A stretch of 64,000 nucleotides of DNA. Origin: Pisaster brevispinus (taxonomy: Eukaryota > Echinodermata > Asteroidea > Forcipulatida > Asteriidae). The stretch spans positions 2,284,001 through 2,348,000 of the forward strand of contig JAMKCF010000001.1 in the NCBI GenBank assembly GCA_023634235.1. The letters run 5' to 3'. Each line of letters starts with the position of its first letter. Within the stretch, counting starts at the first letter, position 1. The translations under genes and the position numbers were made by a program. Shown piece after piece: positions 32,520 to 43,084 of this stretch. The notes beneath the pieces were generated by a model. That model was not told the origin of the DNA and searched no databases. It saw only the letters and a list, made by a program, of their open reading frames with translations.

Positions 32520-33137
32520 TCCAAGTAGATCAGTAGCACTGCTGCATTACCAAAGACACGCGCACGCAGTGATGTTTTGACGCACCGTGCATGAGTACTT
32601 TTCGGATGGAACGAAAAATGCACGGTGAATGGAATGAAAAATGCACGGTGAGTGACGTAGCGTGCAATAGTACTTTTATTTGCAATCACGTGACGGACAA
32701 TCCTTCAATCAAATGGCAAGGATCTGCTTGGGTGTTATATAATGTACACTGTTATGGGTCTCTACATTTGTGTACGGAGATGTTTTGGTTCTTAAGAATT
32801 GCTGCAAGTCAAGTTTAAAGACAAAATACCACGTCATCTTGTTCGCTGTTTCCCACTATCCATGGATTTGTAATCGAGATGCCTTGAAATAGCAGCTCCC
32901 CCTTTTTCTGTTGCATTCCGATAAAAAAAAAACAGCACCAGTTCACCTCACTTTATTTATTTAGTGGACACTCCCAGCGCGAACATGACTGTGGATGTCA
33001 GTTGAGAACTGTTGATGTAACAAGAAAATCCAACTTATCTTACAATTTACCTGTGGGCTCACCGAGGTGTTGGACATTCTCCAGAAATTAACATTTTCAG
33101 CCCAGATTAAAAATTCAACTTTCGATGGCCGAAGCTA
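32520..33137. other. No gene; short direct repeat
   Basis: AAAAATGCACGGTGA occurs twice at about 32625 and 32644. Otherwise no feature seen. Confidence 0.4.
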
Positions 33138-33510
33138 TGCTGTGTACGAGGTTGGCTCGACCCCCCCCCCCCCGCATTGTCTATCACCGGCTATCGTCCC
33201 CCTATCTTCGTGTACGAGGCTGGATCAACCCTCCCCCTCCCATCGACTATCACAGGCTATCGTCCCCTATCTTTGTGTACGAGGTTGGCTCAACCCCCCA
33301 TTGACTATCACGGGCTATCGTCCCATATCTTTGTGTACGAGGTTGGCTTAAACCCCCATAGACTATCAGAGTGACTGTCCCCTACCTTCGTGTACGAGGT
33401 TGGCTCTGTCCCCCATTGACTATCACTGACTGTCCCCTATCTTTGTGTATGAGGTCGGCTCAAACCCCCATTGACTATCACAGGCCATCGTCCCCTATTT
33501 TCCGCTCCAA
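33137..33510 (+). repeat. Minisatellite, 55-68 bp units, six to seven copies
   Basis: GTGTACGAGGTTGGCTC recurs at 33142, 33210, 33275, 33333, 33390 and 33445, with intervals of 68, 65, 58, 57 and 55 bp. Each unit also has TTGACTATCACAGGCTATCG and TCCCCTATCTTTGTG. The first unit holds a 13-C run. Open frames run through it in several frames and are not credible as genes. Confidence 0.9.
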
Positions 33511-33529
33511 GCTTTTTTCTCGTCCTCTT

Positions 33530-34240
33530 TCTTTATCTACTCTCTCTCTCTCTCAACGAGTACTTCATTGCCCCTGGAGGCTTGCTTCTTACAGAAAGAG
33601 AGGACTTTGGATTGCAAAGCATGTCTTTGACTTAAGGGAGTTGAAATTAATAGCCAAGACTCAAAAAAAAAAAAAAGGAAAAAGAGGTAGAAACAAGTGT
33701 GGTGTTTTTTAGCGTCTCGGTGAGTGGCAAATCGTGCCGGTGATCAAAAAGCCCCGAGGTTTTGGGGTTTTATTTTTTTTTCTCCTTCTTCTGTCCTTCA
33801 CGAAACGGAAATGAGATGAAGACCAAATTAACAGTCGGCAGTTAAACAACTAATTTCAAGGGGAGTGTAGTGTTATTAAGCCTATGTAATAATTGTATAT
33901 AATTGTAATGTTTCTATTTGTGGTTATAATACAAAGTGATTAATAGGGTGTCATATACGATCCAACCGGTTGCGAGAACACTATTAATCATTTTCAAGTG
34001 GCAAATCAACCTTTTGAAATCCAGACCTTGTCCTTAACCCATGACAAACAGTTGTAGATGTGTCCATCTGATTAGACTGCAGTCACGAACGTATTTATGG
34101 AAACCTGACTTGTATTTGCTGTATGATGATGGAACTAAATTGAAAGTGTCTCATTTTGAACAAAGACGGGAAAATATGAATAGTAATAACACTGAACTAT
34201 TGTTCCAATCTTAAGATCATGGAAACACCTGCAATATTCT
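33530..34240. other. No gene; (CT)n and A tracts
   Basis: (CT)n at 33540-33555 and an A-rich run at 33663-33676. Nothing else recognised. Confidence 0.4.
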
Positions 34241-34241
34241 T

Positions 34242-34377
34242 AACTAAGTAAGGTTTGCGGTAACACCGTGTGAAAATCTCTTTTGAGGTAGTGTAGGTTC
34301 TGAAAAGAACCGGTGGTTAGAACCAACACTACTCAAAAGAGATTTTCACATGGTGTTACCGCAAACCTCTCTTAGTT
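34242..34377. mobile_element. Hairpin element, arms about 55 nt
   Basis: AAGGTTTGCGGTAACACCGT and GAAAATCTCTTTTGAGGTAG at the left pair with CAAAAGAGATTTTCACATGG and TGTTACCGCAAACCTCTCTT at the right. The loop contains GGTTCTGAAAAGAACCGG, a second small hairpin. Confidence 0.9.
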
Positions 34378-34494
34378 ATACTTCCACCATGCAAAGTTTC
34401 AAATCCTACTTGCAATATTCTTGTCCATGAGCTGTCATAAACAGGCCTAGTTAAAAACCGACGATGAAGTCATTTCATTTTTATAGAATTATTT

Positions 34495-34730
34495 TTAATC
34501 AATCGTCTCTCGCTCTTCGTCAGCAATTTTTGCCAACCTGTCAAACAGAAATGATGAGCAAATCAGACTCGTCCTCCTGTAGCCTGTTTTATCTTGTTTA
34601 CAAAGAGAGAGTAACCTCTCGTGTTCCAAGGCATCGCTGGCAGGCAAGAAATTACACTGGCCATCAGATTTTGTAATCTTAATTACCAGATAATTATCGA
34701 GAAACATTTGAAATAACTGCTTTGGGGTGT
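34495..34730 (-). CDS. Unassigned open frame, possible terminal exon
   Basis: On the minus strand this frame runs from an AAAGCAG acceptor-like site (about 34730) through an ATG at 34707 to a TAA at 34495. It encodes about 75 residues with a charged, protein-like composition, ending SSFLFDRLAKIADEERETID. No family is recognised. The upstream pyrimidine tract is weak. The opposite strand is also open over most of the same interval, so coding status is doubtful. No partner exon was identified. Confidence 0.2.
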
Positions 34731-35220
34731 GTCGTTTCTGTTTCCATCATAGGAAAATCTGATTCAAAAACAGACAGTGCAACCCCCCCCCCCCCGCGGC
34801 AAAAAAAAAGAACAAAAGTAAGAATTTTTGCCTTCTTTGATATGTGCAACATGGTCTATATTGTGTATTTGCTGCTAAAATGTCCCAATAGCAAATCAGA
34901 GCTATAAAACAGATTCCACTCAATGTAAATATGAAACAAGGGCCCCCTAGCCATCAGACATTTCCCCTAAAATATCCACGACTCCACGCTATCTGTCAGC
35001 AGGTTTAGCCCAATTCAGTCAACATGCCAAAAAATAATTGCTTAACTAAGTGGGCAAAATGAATTAGGAACTTTCAGATAAGGATCATAGATTAGCAAAT
35101 GCTCCCCAAATTAATGACCATAAAAACTCACTTGGTGAGAAGCACTGCAGCTGTTGATAGTATAAACTATTTTGAGAAAGGATATTCCCTTCGAAGTATG
35201 GATGATTTTTCACCCAAAAC
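34710..35220. other. No gene; poly-C tract
   Basis: A 13-C run (34783-34795). 35040-35165 carries family-B right-end blocks inverted (ACTCACTTGGTGAGAAGCAC). Otherwise unassigned. Confidence 0.4.
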
Positions 35221-35224
35221 AATT

Positions 35225-35510
35225 TGAATCAGAGAAACGATTCATGCATGAATCGTTTGTCAGATTTCTGAGCGTTGGTGTCCGTTCGCGATTGCTGCGG
35301 CCAGAGAGATACTGCTGGTACCCGCTGTCACCTCACTAAAATTGGGTTGATTCGACGTTCGTGTTAAAACACCGTGAAAGTTTTTTGCTTTTTCCACAGC
35401 AAGTTTAGACACTGTATTCAGCTGAAACTTTCGCGAGTGACTTTTATTGTATCTTCCTTGATAATTTTGGCAACTTTGACAAAAACCAATCTATGACCCT
35501 ACCGTTAAGA
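35225..35510 (+). mobile_element. Repeat C-like segment with central palindrome
   Basis: AAACGATTCATGCATGAATC then GTTTGTCAGATTTCTG, GCTGGTACCCGCTGTCACCT, GATTCGACGTTCGTG and ACCAATCTATGACCCTAC. Matches 13240-13520 inverted and 4870-5115. Confidence 0.65.
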
Positions 35511-36234
35511 GACAAGAAAGAGGTAGACGCTATAAGATGAACCCGTAAATGTATCATCCATGACCAAGAACGTTCAAATTCATAAATGTATACATGCTGT
35601 CGTACTTACACAACGAATTGAACATTGTTCCTGCAGGCGAGTCAACAACCGCAATTTATTTTTTTACTGACTAACTAAGATGATGTACTTCTCCCCGTAC
35701 AGCGGTGTAACCGTGTAATGTACAGCACCATATTGAGAAATTCGATTTAAAGGTGTTGACTTCTGAATTTAATCTACACCCATATAATATTCAAGAGCAG
35801 TGTTGCCTTTCTGCACGCTGCTAAAACAGAACAGACTTCAACTCCCCTGCCGAGCAGGCTCGGGGCGTTTTGCTTTGCAGCTAAATCCATACTGCGATCA
35901 TCAATGTAGCCCCGCGTGAGACGTTCGTCCAAACAGCCTTTGTTTTCATTCGGGAGTAATTCTCAAAGCGGCTTGCCATTTGCCACCTCCCCTCCCTCCC
36001 CCCGTCATGCTAACTGTAATGACAATGTCAGAATGACGTCAGTGCTCCTACAAAAACCGAACTGCCAGTAGTTACATGCCCTTTGTCGGCCACCGTACAC
36101 CCCCAAGTGTTTCGTAGCCTATGCGTCGTGCAAGATATATTTTGTTCATTTTCCTCTTTTTTTCTTCAAAGCTACTGCCTGCTTCGAAATTAAATGCAGT
36201 TAATGCCCGAGGAATCTTTACTCACAATGCATTA
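35510..36234. other. No recognised feature
   Basis: Includes a CpG-richer stretch 35810-36010 without splice-bracketed coding. Confidence 0.4.
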
Positions 36235-37002
36235 GGGCCCAATTTCATAGAGCTGCTTCAGCACAAAAATTTGCTAAGCACAATAAAACTTTGCTTACCA
36301 GAATAAGGTTACCAGCCAAACTACCATGTCACGTGTTCAATTTGTGACTGGTATCCTGCTCATTTCTGCTTAGCAGGATATTGTTAAGCATTATTTTCTG
36401 CTTATGCAGCTCTATGAAATTGGGCCACTACTTGGCAATTTCATAGAGCTGCCTAAGCACAAAAATTTGCCAAGCACAATAAAACTTTGCTTACCAGAAT
36501 AAGGTTACCAGCCAAACTACCATGTCACGTGTTCAATTTGTGACTTGTATCCTGCTCATTTCTGTTTAGCAGGATATTGTTAAGCATTATTTTCTGCTTA
36601 AGCAGCTCTATGAAATTGGGCCACTACTTGGCAATTTCATAGAGCTGCCTAAGCACAAAAATTTGCCAAGCACAATAAAACTTTGCTTACCAGAATAAGG
36701 TTACCAGCCAAACAACCATGTCACGTGTACAATTTGTGACTGGTATCCTGCTCATTTCTGCTTAGCAGGATATTGTTAAGCATTATTTTCTGCTTAAGCA
36801 GCTCTATGAAATTGGGCCACTACTTGGCAAGTTCATAGAGCTGCCTAAGCACAAAAATTTGCTAAGCACAATAAAACTTTGCTTACCAGCCAAACTACCA
36901 TGTCACGTGTACAATTTGTGACTGGTATCCTGCTCATTTCTGCTGAGCAGGATAGTGTTAAGCAATATTTTTCTGCTTAAGCAGCGCTATGAAATTGGGC
37001 CA
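36235..37002. repeat. Tandem array of four fold-back family E units (about 197 bp each)
   Basis: Units begin CAATTTCATAGAGCTGCC at 36239, 36435, 36632 and 36828 and each ends GCTCTATGAAATTGGGCCAC. Successive starts are 196-197 bp apart. Units share TTACCAGCCAAACTACCATG, TCACGTGTTCAATTTGTGAC and CTGCTTAGCAGGATA-type blocks at very high identity. Unit 4 lacks about 14 bp (AGAATAAGGTTACC). Each unit is itself an inverted repeat, and the linker ACTACTTGG repeats with them. Confidence 0.95.
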
Positions 37003-37009
37003 CTATACT

Positions 37010-37815
37010 TGGCTGTAAGTATTGGTGTATTAAATTTTACAGTGGACAGTGTGGTGTTTTTTTTTTAATGATACCAAATGACTTACGTGTGCGTCATCGC
37101 CCGTCCCTTTTTATTGCCCCATCCCAGTTTTTCCATGAAACGGGTTAAATCAACTGTACGGGAAATATTAATAAATAAAACTCCGTCGAACAGAATGCAA
37201 TTGGATTGTGCTCGCCTTATTAATCCCGGTCCAGCTCTGCCGCGTTTTTAAGGGATCGACCAGAAAATGATCCGAACGGAAGAAAAAAAAGGGAAAAAAA
37301 ACTTCGTTGATGACTCAAGATTTGTAAGCCTTTATTTATTTTGCTCGTGGTTTTAATTTGTTTTCCTTTTATATTGTCAGGTGAATTGAGGATTCTGTGA
37401 CTAATAATGCACTTTCAAAATGCTGTTACTATCATTATTGCACTGGATTGTCAATGGTGCTTTCGTTTTGTTAAAAAGGTTACCAGAAAGTCAGACTGAT
37501 GACAACCAATGTGACGAAACGTCGTCGTCCTCGAGGAGATTTGTAAGAATCCAATGCTAATTCGCTTACCTCGTGAGGTATGCGCACAGTTAGATCCATG
37601 CCATGTAGATTAATAACATGTACATTATAATTTCTCCAAAAACATAAGTGCTTGTTAATTTTACCAAATATTCTCGAGTTATTTTTAAGATGGCGGACTT
37701 CTTATAAATAAACGATAGAGAAAGACTGCCCTTCCAACAACAAAACAAGAAAATGGCGTACTTTTCAAACCGTTTGGGAAGTTTTAAAAAATCTTCATGG
37801 AACGTGACCTAAACG
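37010..37815. other. No recognised feature
   Basis: AT-rich with chance ORFs only. Confidence 0.4.
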
Positions 37816-37816
37816 A

Positions 37817-38155
37817 ATAGAACATGGCCCAATTTCAAGGCTTTGCGAAATTCTGCACCTTACCGCGGCACGTACAGCGCGTGATTCCAGGGGTGTCAAG
37901 CGCAGAATTCCGCAGTAAGCATCCCGTGAAATATGCTTAATATCCTGGTTCTGCTTACCGCCGAATTCTACTCTTGCGAACACCATTCTTTGCTAATACA
38001 GGGCAAGTGAAGAATTTATCGTAACGTGGAGTAGCAGAAATTCCCTGCTAACATTGTGAAACACGTTTGACGTATTAAGCTCGGAGTCTCCTGCTTCCGT
38101 AAGCGCCGATTCTTTGCTTACGGTATAAAGCCGAGCCGTGAAATTTGGCCGCGGG
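37817..38155. mobile_element. Diverged fold-back, 'GCGCAGAATTC' subfamily
   Basis: TGGCCCAATTTCAAGGCTTT at the left and GAGCCGTGAAATTTGGCC at the right, with internal AAGCGCAGAATTCCGCAGTA and CTGCTTACCGCCGAATTCT arms. Related fragment at 23950-24030. Confidence 0.7.
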
Positions 38156-38159
38156 TTCG

Positions 38160-38510
38160 GTTAGTCTGTTTTATTACCAAGCTACCGCCGCCGCTAAGGT
38201 ACCAGTAAGAACTTAACAGCGGTGTCATGGTGTTATCAATCATTGACAGTTAATAACTGTTGCAATTGTTCTGAGGACTGCCAAAGTAAACACCGAGGAT
38301 ATTAGTTCAAGGTGATTGATGAACAATAATATTACATAGGTAGGCTTGCTGGTAGGGTGAAGGGTAACTGGTCGCTGTGAGTACAAAGTCTATGCATTCA
38401 ATTCTTGCGGTTGCTTTCGTTGCATCGTAGAGAATATATAATTTAGGTTTTTGCTGGTAAGCAGTTATGGTGTTGTGCTTAGCTAATGCTGTCCTTAAGC
38501 CGCTCTATAA
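38160..38510. other. Unassigned
   Basis: 38440-38515 has a short family-E-like block (GGTGTTGTGCTTAGCTAATG). Otherwise nothing. Confidence 0.35.
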
Positions 38511-38514
38511 AATG

Positions 38515-38855
38515 TTTTATGCAGGATTGGTAGAGCTGATAAAACAGTCGCTCACACTGTTCATGTTTTGTGTGATCATCCATTATACATGAAATAACAA
38601 AACTGTGAAAATGTGGGCTTAATCCGTTGTTGTGTGAGTCAGGAGAAGTAACAGTGAAAAACTATGCACAGTTTACATTATGAAAACACATCGTGTTTAA
38701 TTTTGGTTGTAACAACCGATATCAGCTTTGGCGTTTTTTGTTTTGTTTTTTATAGGTTTTCGTTTCCTCGAGCATGACTTCATTTCATATGGAAATATTT
38801 CACAGACAAAAAAAATGGTTCTAGAATGAAATTCATATTCAGTGAGCTGCCGGGG
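38515..38855 (+). mobile_element. MITE family A copy
   Basis: GCAGGATTGGTAGAGCTGAT, CACTGTTCATGTTTTGTGTG, GTTGTGTGAGTCAGGAGAAG and TCGAGCATGACTTCATTTC blocks in order. Confidence 0.85.
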
Positions 38856-38920
38856 GGGTGGGGTTACCTGTGGGTGCATAAACATGGGTGCATAGTATTG
38901 TTATAAATAACCCTCCACTC

Positions 38921-39352
38921 TTAAAACTATAGCCCGAACATCTGACGTCACACTTCGAGGCTCGTGAATAACGCCAGATACCTGCCAGACCGGATGTTGG
39001 CAGATGTACCTTTGACCTAGCATTCATTTCACACGAAGACTTGCTAGTAAATTCACATGTACATGTTCACATTACATAGTAAATAAAACAACGCTACATG
39101 ACGCTAGTTGCATCATAGAGCAAGGTCCTTGCTCTATGGTTGCATGCAGCAGACAATCGAAAGTGCAAGCTGACAAACTGCATCACCTCGTAACCTGATC
39201 GACCAATCATAACACATGCAAAGCTTACGTCACAGCACGTTTATCCAATGAAGTCGTTGTATCCAATGAAATAATTGGGTCTGTAAAACCAGTGCCTGTC
39301 TTTATCCTTGCGGATAAAGACAGGGGACCAGTCTATTAAAACTATAGTGTTG
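38921..39352. mobile_element. Unassigned element with two perfect hairpins
   Basis: TTAAAACTATAG occurs at 38921 and 39340. Between them are CATAGAGCAAGG/CCTTGCTCTATG (39113-39137, arms 12 nt) and CTGTCTTTATCC-TTGC-GGATAAAGACAG (39296-39323, arms 12 nt). The interior has CCAAT-like and TGACGT(C/A)ACA-type motifs. No ORF and no second copy. Confidence 0.5.
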
Positions 39353-39441
39353 AATTCACACCTTGTGCGGTCAGCGACACCTCTATAAAAGTTAGATATA
39401 ACTAGATATAACAATGTGACTTCTGTTTCTTTCTCTTGAAC

Positions 39442-39456
39442 GGGGGGGGGGGGGGG
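39442..39456 (+). repeat. 15-G homopolymer
   Basis: One of eleven G or C runs of ten or more in this window. Confidence 0.95.
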
Positions 39457-39799
39457 TTACAGTACAAACAAGTCTTGATGCTTTTTAAACTGGAAAAGAA
39501 GATGTCTTCCCTCTAAAGTAGACATGACGTCACGCGGGCTGACTTAGTGCCGATATTTTTTTTTCTTCTGTAGAACTTATCGAGTTACGATCAAATGGCA
39601 GCGATGTTTGTTCAGTTGTTTTATTGATTCCGCGAGGGGGTGGCTGAGGAACGGGGAGCGGCGACGCTGCTTGCCACCCAAGTCCAGGGGTGCAACCACT
39701 GATGCCTGTCCGCTAAAAGGTTCGATGCAACGGTCTATTTTGGGACTTAAAAGCCAATCAAAGTAAAACCGCAACTGTCGTGCGCAATCTTTTCACAGC

Positions 39800-39976
39800 G
39801 ATACACCTTATGCGCACGACGTCATTTCAGTAGGGCGCCCTCGCCTAGAGGTCAAAAGGAGGCTGTTCATTGGCCAATCCTGTGCGCCGCGCGTACAAAT
39901 CTGTGCGTTTCGATCGTTTCGTCACCATTTTACCTCTAAGATGGCAGCTGGATGACGTCAACGCATAAGATCTCTT
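39800..39976 (+). mobile_element. MITE family G copy
   Basis: ACACCTTATGCGCACGACGT and TTCAGTAGGGCGCCCTCGC at the left, TAAGATGGCAGCTGGATGAC and GTCAACGCATAAGATC at the right. Matches 60990-61164 along its length. Confidence 0.85.
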
Positions 39977-39979
39977 TAA

Positions 39980-40690
39980 GTGTGACGTCATCGCGGAAAT
40001 AAAGGAAATCGTCAATGCTCCTTGAAAATGGCAAGTTTATCAGACGACACCATTAAATTGGGGGGGGGAATAAGCTGGTTTTATTATCAGCTTTATACTA
40101 AAGTGGGTATTACATAGGAATTGGAATGGGGGAAATGGACTACAGGGGGTTTATCGTTTTAAGTGGTTGTGCCGTATTGAATTTTTCTTCGTCTTTTAGG
40201 TGTGTGTGGTTGTTGCTTTTTCGCCGTGTATTTTCTAGAGACAAAATAATGGGCCCCGGTTAGGCGCTCGACATGCTGGAGCCAGATCCTCGCAAAAACA
40301 TCGCGTCTTTCTCGCTGCGATTCAGTGGAACATACGAGACTCACTCAATGGGGGTGAACACACACACAAAACCAGACACGTCCATAGGCGACAAAAAGTC
40401 TCCTTGACTTGAATCAGTCGGTTGGGATCTTATTTTCAGAGAAGAAGATTCTTCTTCATTTTCACACAGTTGCGTTTCTTGAAATTGTGTTCAGATTTTA
40501 CTTTTAAGAATGATTTAGTTGTCTGTCAAATCACACTGATCTAGAGGTGTGACGCTAGGGTTTTAATTTAAAAAAACTTGTTTGTTTGTTGTATTTTTGT
40601 GTAGGGAACCCAAGTGCGCCCTCAGTGTTCAAGTGTTTGATCCAACTTTGTAATTAGCATATTACAATGAGACGTTAATTTAGGGGGCCG
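39980..40690. other. No recognised feature
   Basis: A CpG-richer patch at 40240-40340 has an open minus-strand frame of 61 codons without a domain. Nothing else. Confidence 0.4.
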
Positions 40691-40697
40691 TGACCTT

Positions 40698-40945
40698 CGC
40701 ATTCTATCGGTTGAATTACTCCACGCAGAATACGCACACGCTCATTCAACCAATAGAATGCGTTCTCTTTGCGTCGTTATCGTTATCGAGTCACACTGCA
40801 GCGATAACGAAAACGATAACGATCACGACGCAAAGAGAACGCATTCTATTGGTTGAATTACTCCACGCAGAATACGCACACGCTCATTCAACCAATAGAA
40901 TGCGTTCTCTTTGCGTCGTTATCGTTATCGTTCTCGTTATCGCTG
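40698..40945. mobile_element. Fold-back element with repeated CCAAT-type arms
   Basis: GCATTCTATCGGTTGAATTA and ATTCAACCAATAGAATGCGT at about 40700-40760, then an inverted GATAACGA/TCGTTATC centre, then the whole left block again (40835-40945). The first 100 bp are thus present twice, once either side of a centre that is their reverse complement. The ends carry TCGTTATCGTTATCG runs. No ORF of note. Confidence 0.8.
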
Positions 40946-41009
40946 TAGTACGACCGGGCCTTCTTTTTTCCTCGTTTTGCTTTGAGTAAGAGAGAGCACA
41001 TTTATTTTC

Positions 41010-41255
41010 TACGGAACTCGGCAAAGCTCCCACAAGGAGATATAAACACCAAGCTGGCAACAGCTGCCAATCTCTCTCGTACAAAAATTGGTTTTAACGT
41101 ATATGATTATGAATTGCACGAACCAATAAACTGTGATTCAGTAACTAGACGACAATACTGTTTCTAGTCACAGTGAAATCAGCTGTTAGCTTGGTGGGAT
41201 TCGAACCCACAACCTTGTGACTGCAGGTCCGGTAGTTCCTGGACCACGGTGACAT
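41010..41255 (-). mobile_element. SINE S1, minus-strand copy joined to a family-F segment
   Basis: The reverse complement gives ACCGTGGTCCAGGAACTACC, GGTTGTGGGTTCGAATCCCA, the S1 body and TTGCCGAGTTCCGTAG. Beyond the head, 41256-41400 matches 53270-53405 base for base over long stretches (GTGTGACATAATGATGTC, ACGTGTCTGTTTTCTG), so the two loci share a larger unit. Confidence 0.85.
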
Positions 41256-41397
41256 CATTATGTCACACAGAAAACAGACACGTACATTTTCGTTGTATAC
41301 ATTTTAACATGTCTGCCCTAAGACGGACACGGGCAGTGATTCTCAAAAAATGCATCATTGTTGGGCATTCTTTTGTTCTTTCTTTTGTCCCTGCACA

Positions 41398-41740
41398 GTG
41401 AAATCAGCTGTTAGCTTGGTAGGATTGGAACCCACAACCTTGTGATTGCAAGTCCAGACGTTCAACCTCATGTATTGTTAGGTTTTTCCTGGTCATTGTG
41501 ATATCAGCGGTTAGCTTGGTAGGATTCGAACCCACAACCTTGTGATTGCAAGTCCAGTAGTCCAACCTCATGTATTGTTAGGTTGTTCCTGGTCATTATG
41601 AAATCAGCGGTTAGCTTGGTAGGATTCGAACCCACAACCTCGTGATTGCAAGTACTGCGAGGTTAGACTGCGGGACTTGCAATCAGGAGGTTGTGGGAAA
41701 ATGACAGGAAAAACCTAACAATACAGTAGTTTTTTCCTGT
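41398..41740 (-). repeat. Exact 100-bp tandem of SINE S1 heads, capped by an inverted head
   Basis: A(A/T)ATCAGC(T/G)G-TTAGCTTGGT starts at 41401, 41501 and 41601. Each unit carries GATTCGAACCCACAACCT (B box inverted; GATTGGAACCC in the first) and TGTATTGTTAGGTT. After the third, ACTTGCAATCAGGAGGTTGT (about 41676) is the reverse of the preceding head, giving a hairpin, and ACCTAACAATACAG mirrors TGTATTGTTAGGT. Confidence 0.9.
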
Positions 41741-41759
41741 CATTTTTGGCAGCCTATTT

Positions 41760-42590
41760 CACTTCCATGTATCGTATTAAAAGCGATTTTACCCCCTCAG
41801 TCGGAACCGTCATTCAATTTCACTCTGAGGCATGCGAATTTACATCAACATATATTCAATATGTAACTTATAAGGAAATCATGCAGCATTCATAATTTAA
41901 ATATTTCTGAATCCCAAGACCCAAAAGAACAGTTGCTAAGTGAAAATAAAATGACTGTTTCGAGGAGCTTTTGATTTGAACACGAAATAGACTAATGCGA
42001 CGTTTAAATTGGCCGTTTACATGCCGAAAATGACTGGGAAAACCTATTGCATATCATTATATATTCGGAAATTTCTCAGATTGTGATAGAAATATTCTGC
42101 CGCTGCAATTTAGTGCATCGCTGTATGCCTTTACTCTTCTATAACAGTTATAAGTTTGGTTCTTTGTATCGAGACAAATTTTCATCGATTCAAGATATTG
42201 ATGTCATAAAGGGCCAATTATAGTTCTTAGCGACATGAAAATCGCCTTTCAATTTGGCGGGGAAATTGTACTTTGTCGTCTGCACTTTTTGCAGTGCAGC
42301 GGCCAGGAATCCTTTGTGCAGTGGTTCACAGTCTCGCTTTAATTCTTCGTATCTGCCGTCGTTTCACTGTCGTCAACTCACAATACATCCCATCTTTCAT
42401 GGTCTGGTCTCTGCCACCTCTTCATCATGTCTGTTCTGTCACGTGTGCTTTGCCCCCCCCCCCCCTCCTTGTCTCTCCACGGGGCTATTTTCGGCATGCT
42501 AGTCTCTTTCTGCAGCCTGCTAAATGCCTGTGGAAAAGACAAAACGTTACAAACCCGAATCGAAAAGAAAACACATGCATAGCTCGGGCT
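41760..42590. other. No gene; poly-C tract
   Basis: 42240-42560 is GC-richer with several overlapping open frames and a 13-C run (42453-42465). The frames show no domain. Remainder AT-rich. Confidence 0.4.
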
Positions 42591-42639
42591 CGATTTCACA
42601 AAGATCTTAAGATTCGTATCTATGTTAGTTGCTAAGCAC

Positions 42640-42945
42640 AGTGTGGTGTCACAATGTGTTTAAACGCAACATACGGACCTGGGAACAAAAGAGGTCCACA
42701 TAGTGTAGAGACATGAAACACTGTGTGGACTTACACACCTACACACACACACATTCTATTGTTTGCATCCCTGTGGAGACATCGTCTGTTCTTTCCTTTG
42801 TCCCTGTAGTTAAGAACCATAGACTTTGTACACAAAATTCCTTGTGGAGCAACCCAGTCTTTAGAATTCCCCTATGGAGACCCTTTGTATTCCCTTTTCT
42901 GTTTTGTTCTCGGTCTCCATAGGGTAGTGAATATGTAATCACATG
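42640..42945 (-). mobile_element. Repeat family F, minus-strand copy with open frame
   Basis: ACCTGGGAACAAAAGAGGTC, CACTGTGTGGACTTACACAC, then GACTTTGTACACAAAATTCC and TCGGTCTCCATAGGG. The minus-strand frame YGDREQNRKGNTKGLHRGIL and KTGLLHKEFCVQSLW is nearly identical to the 23.7-kb copy. Confidence 0.75.
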
Positions 42946-43084
42946 TTTGTAAATCTCGAGGAATTCTCTTTGTTCTCCCGTTGTTTGGACTTTAAAAAAA
43001 TAGCAATGTCCCCATTGGTTAGGTACACGAAAGCAAACCGAGGACGTCCTCGCTCTGTCAAACACCCGGATCCCTTATGTTCAA

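Noticed and set aside
33067..33712. Overlapping ORFs of 65-113 codons
   Set aside because: They run through the 57-bp minisatellite, a C run and (CT)n. Periodicity explains the open frames.
40690..41084. Mirror ORFs with ERILLVE(L)LHAEYAHAHSTN
   Set aside because: Both arise from the arms of the 40.7-kb fold-back read on opposite strands.
41190..41260. Candidate tRNA gene (minus strand)
   Set aside because: A and B boxes are present but the acceptor stem does not pair and the sequence continues into a 240-bp SINE body also found at 19.3, 21.2 and 53.4 kb.
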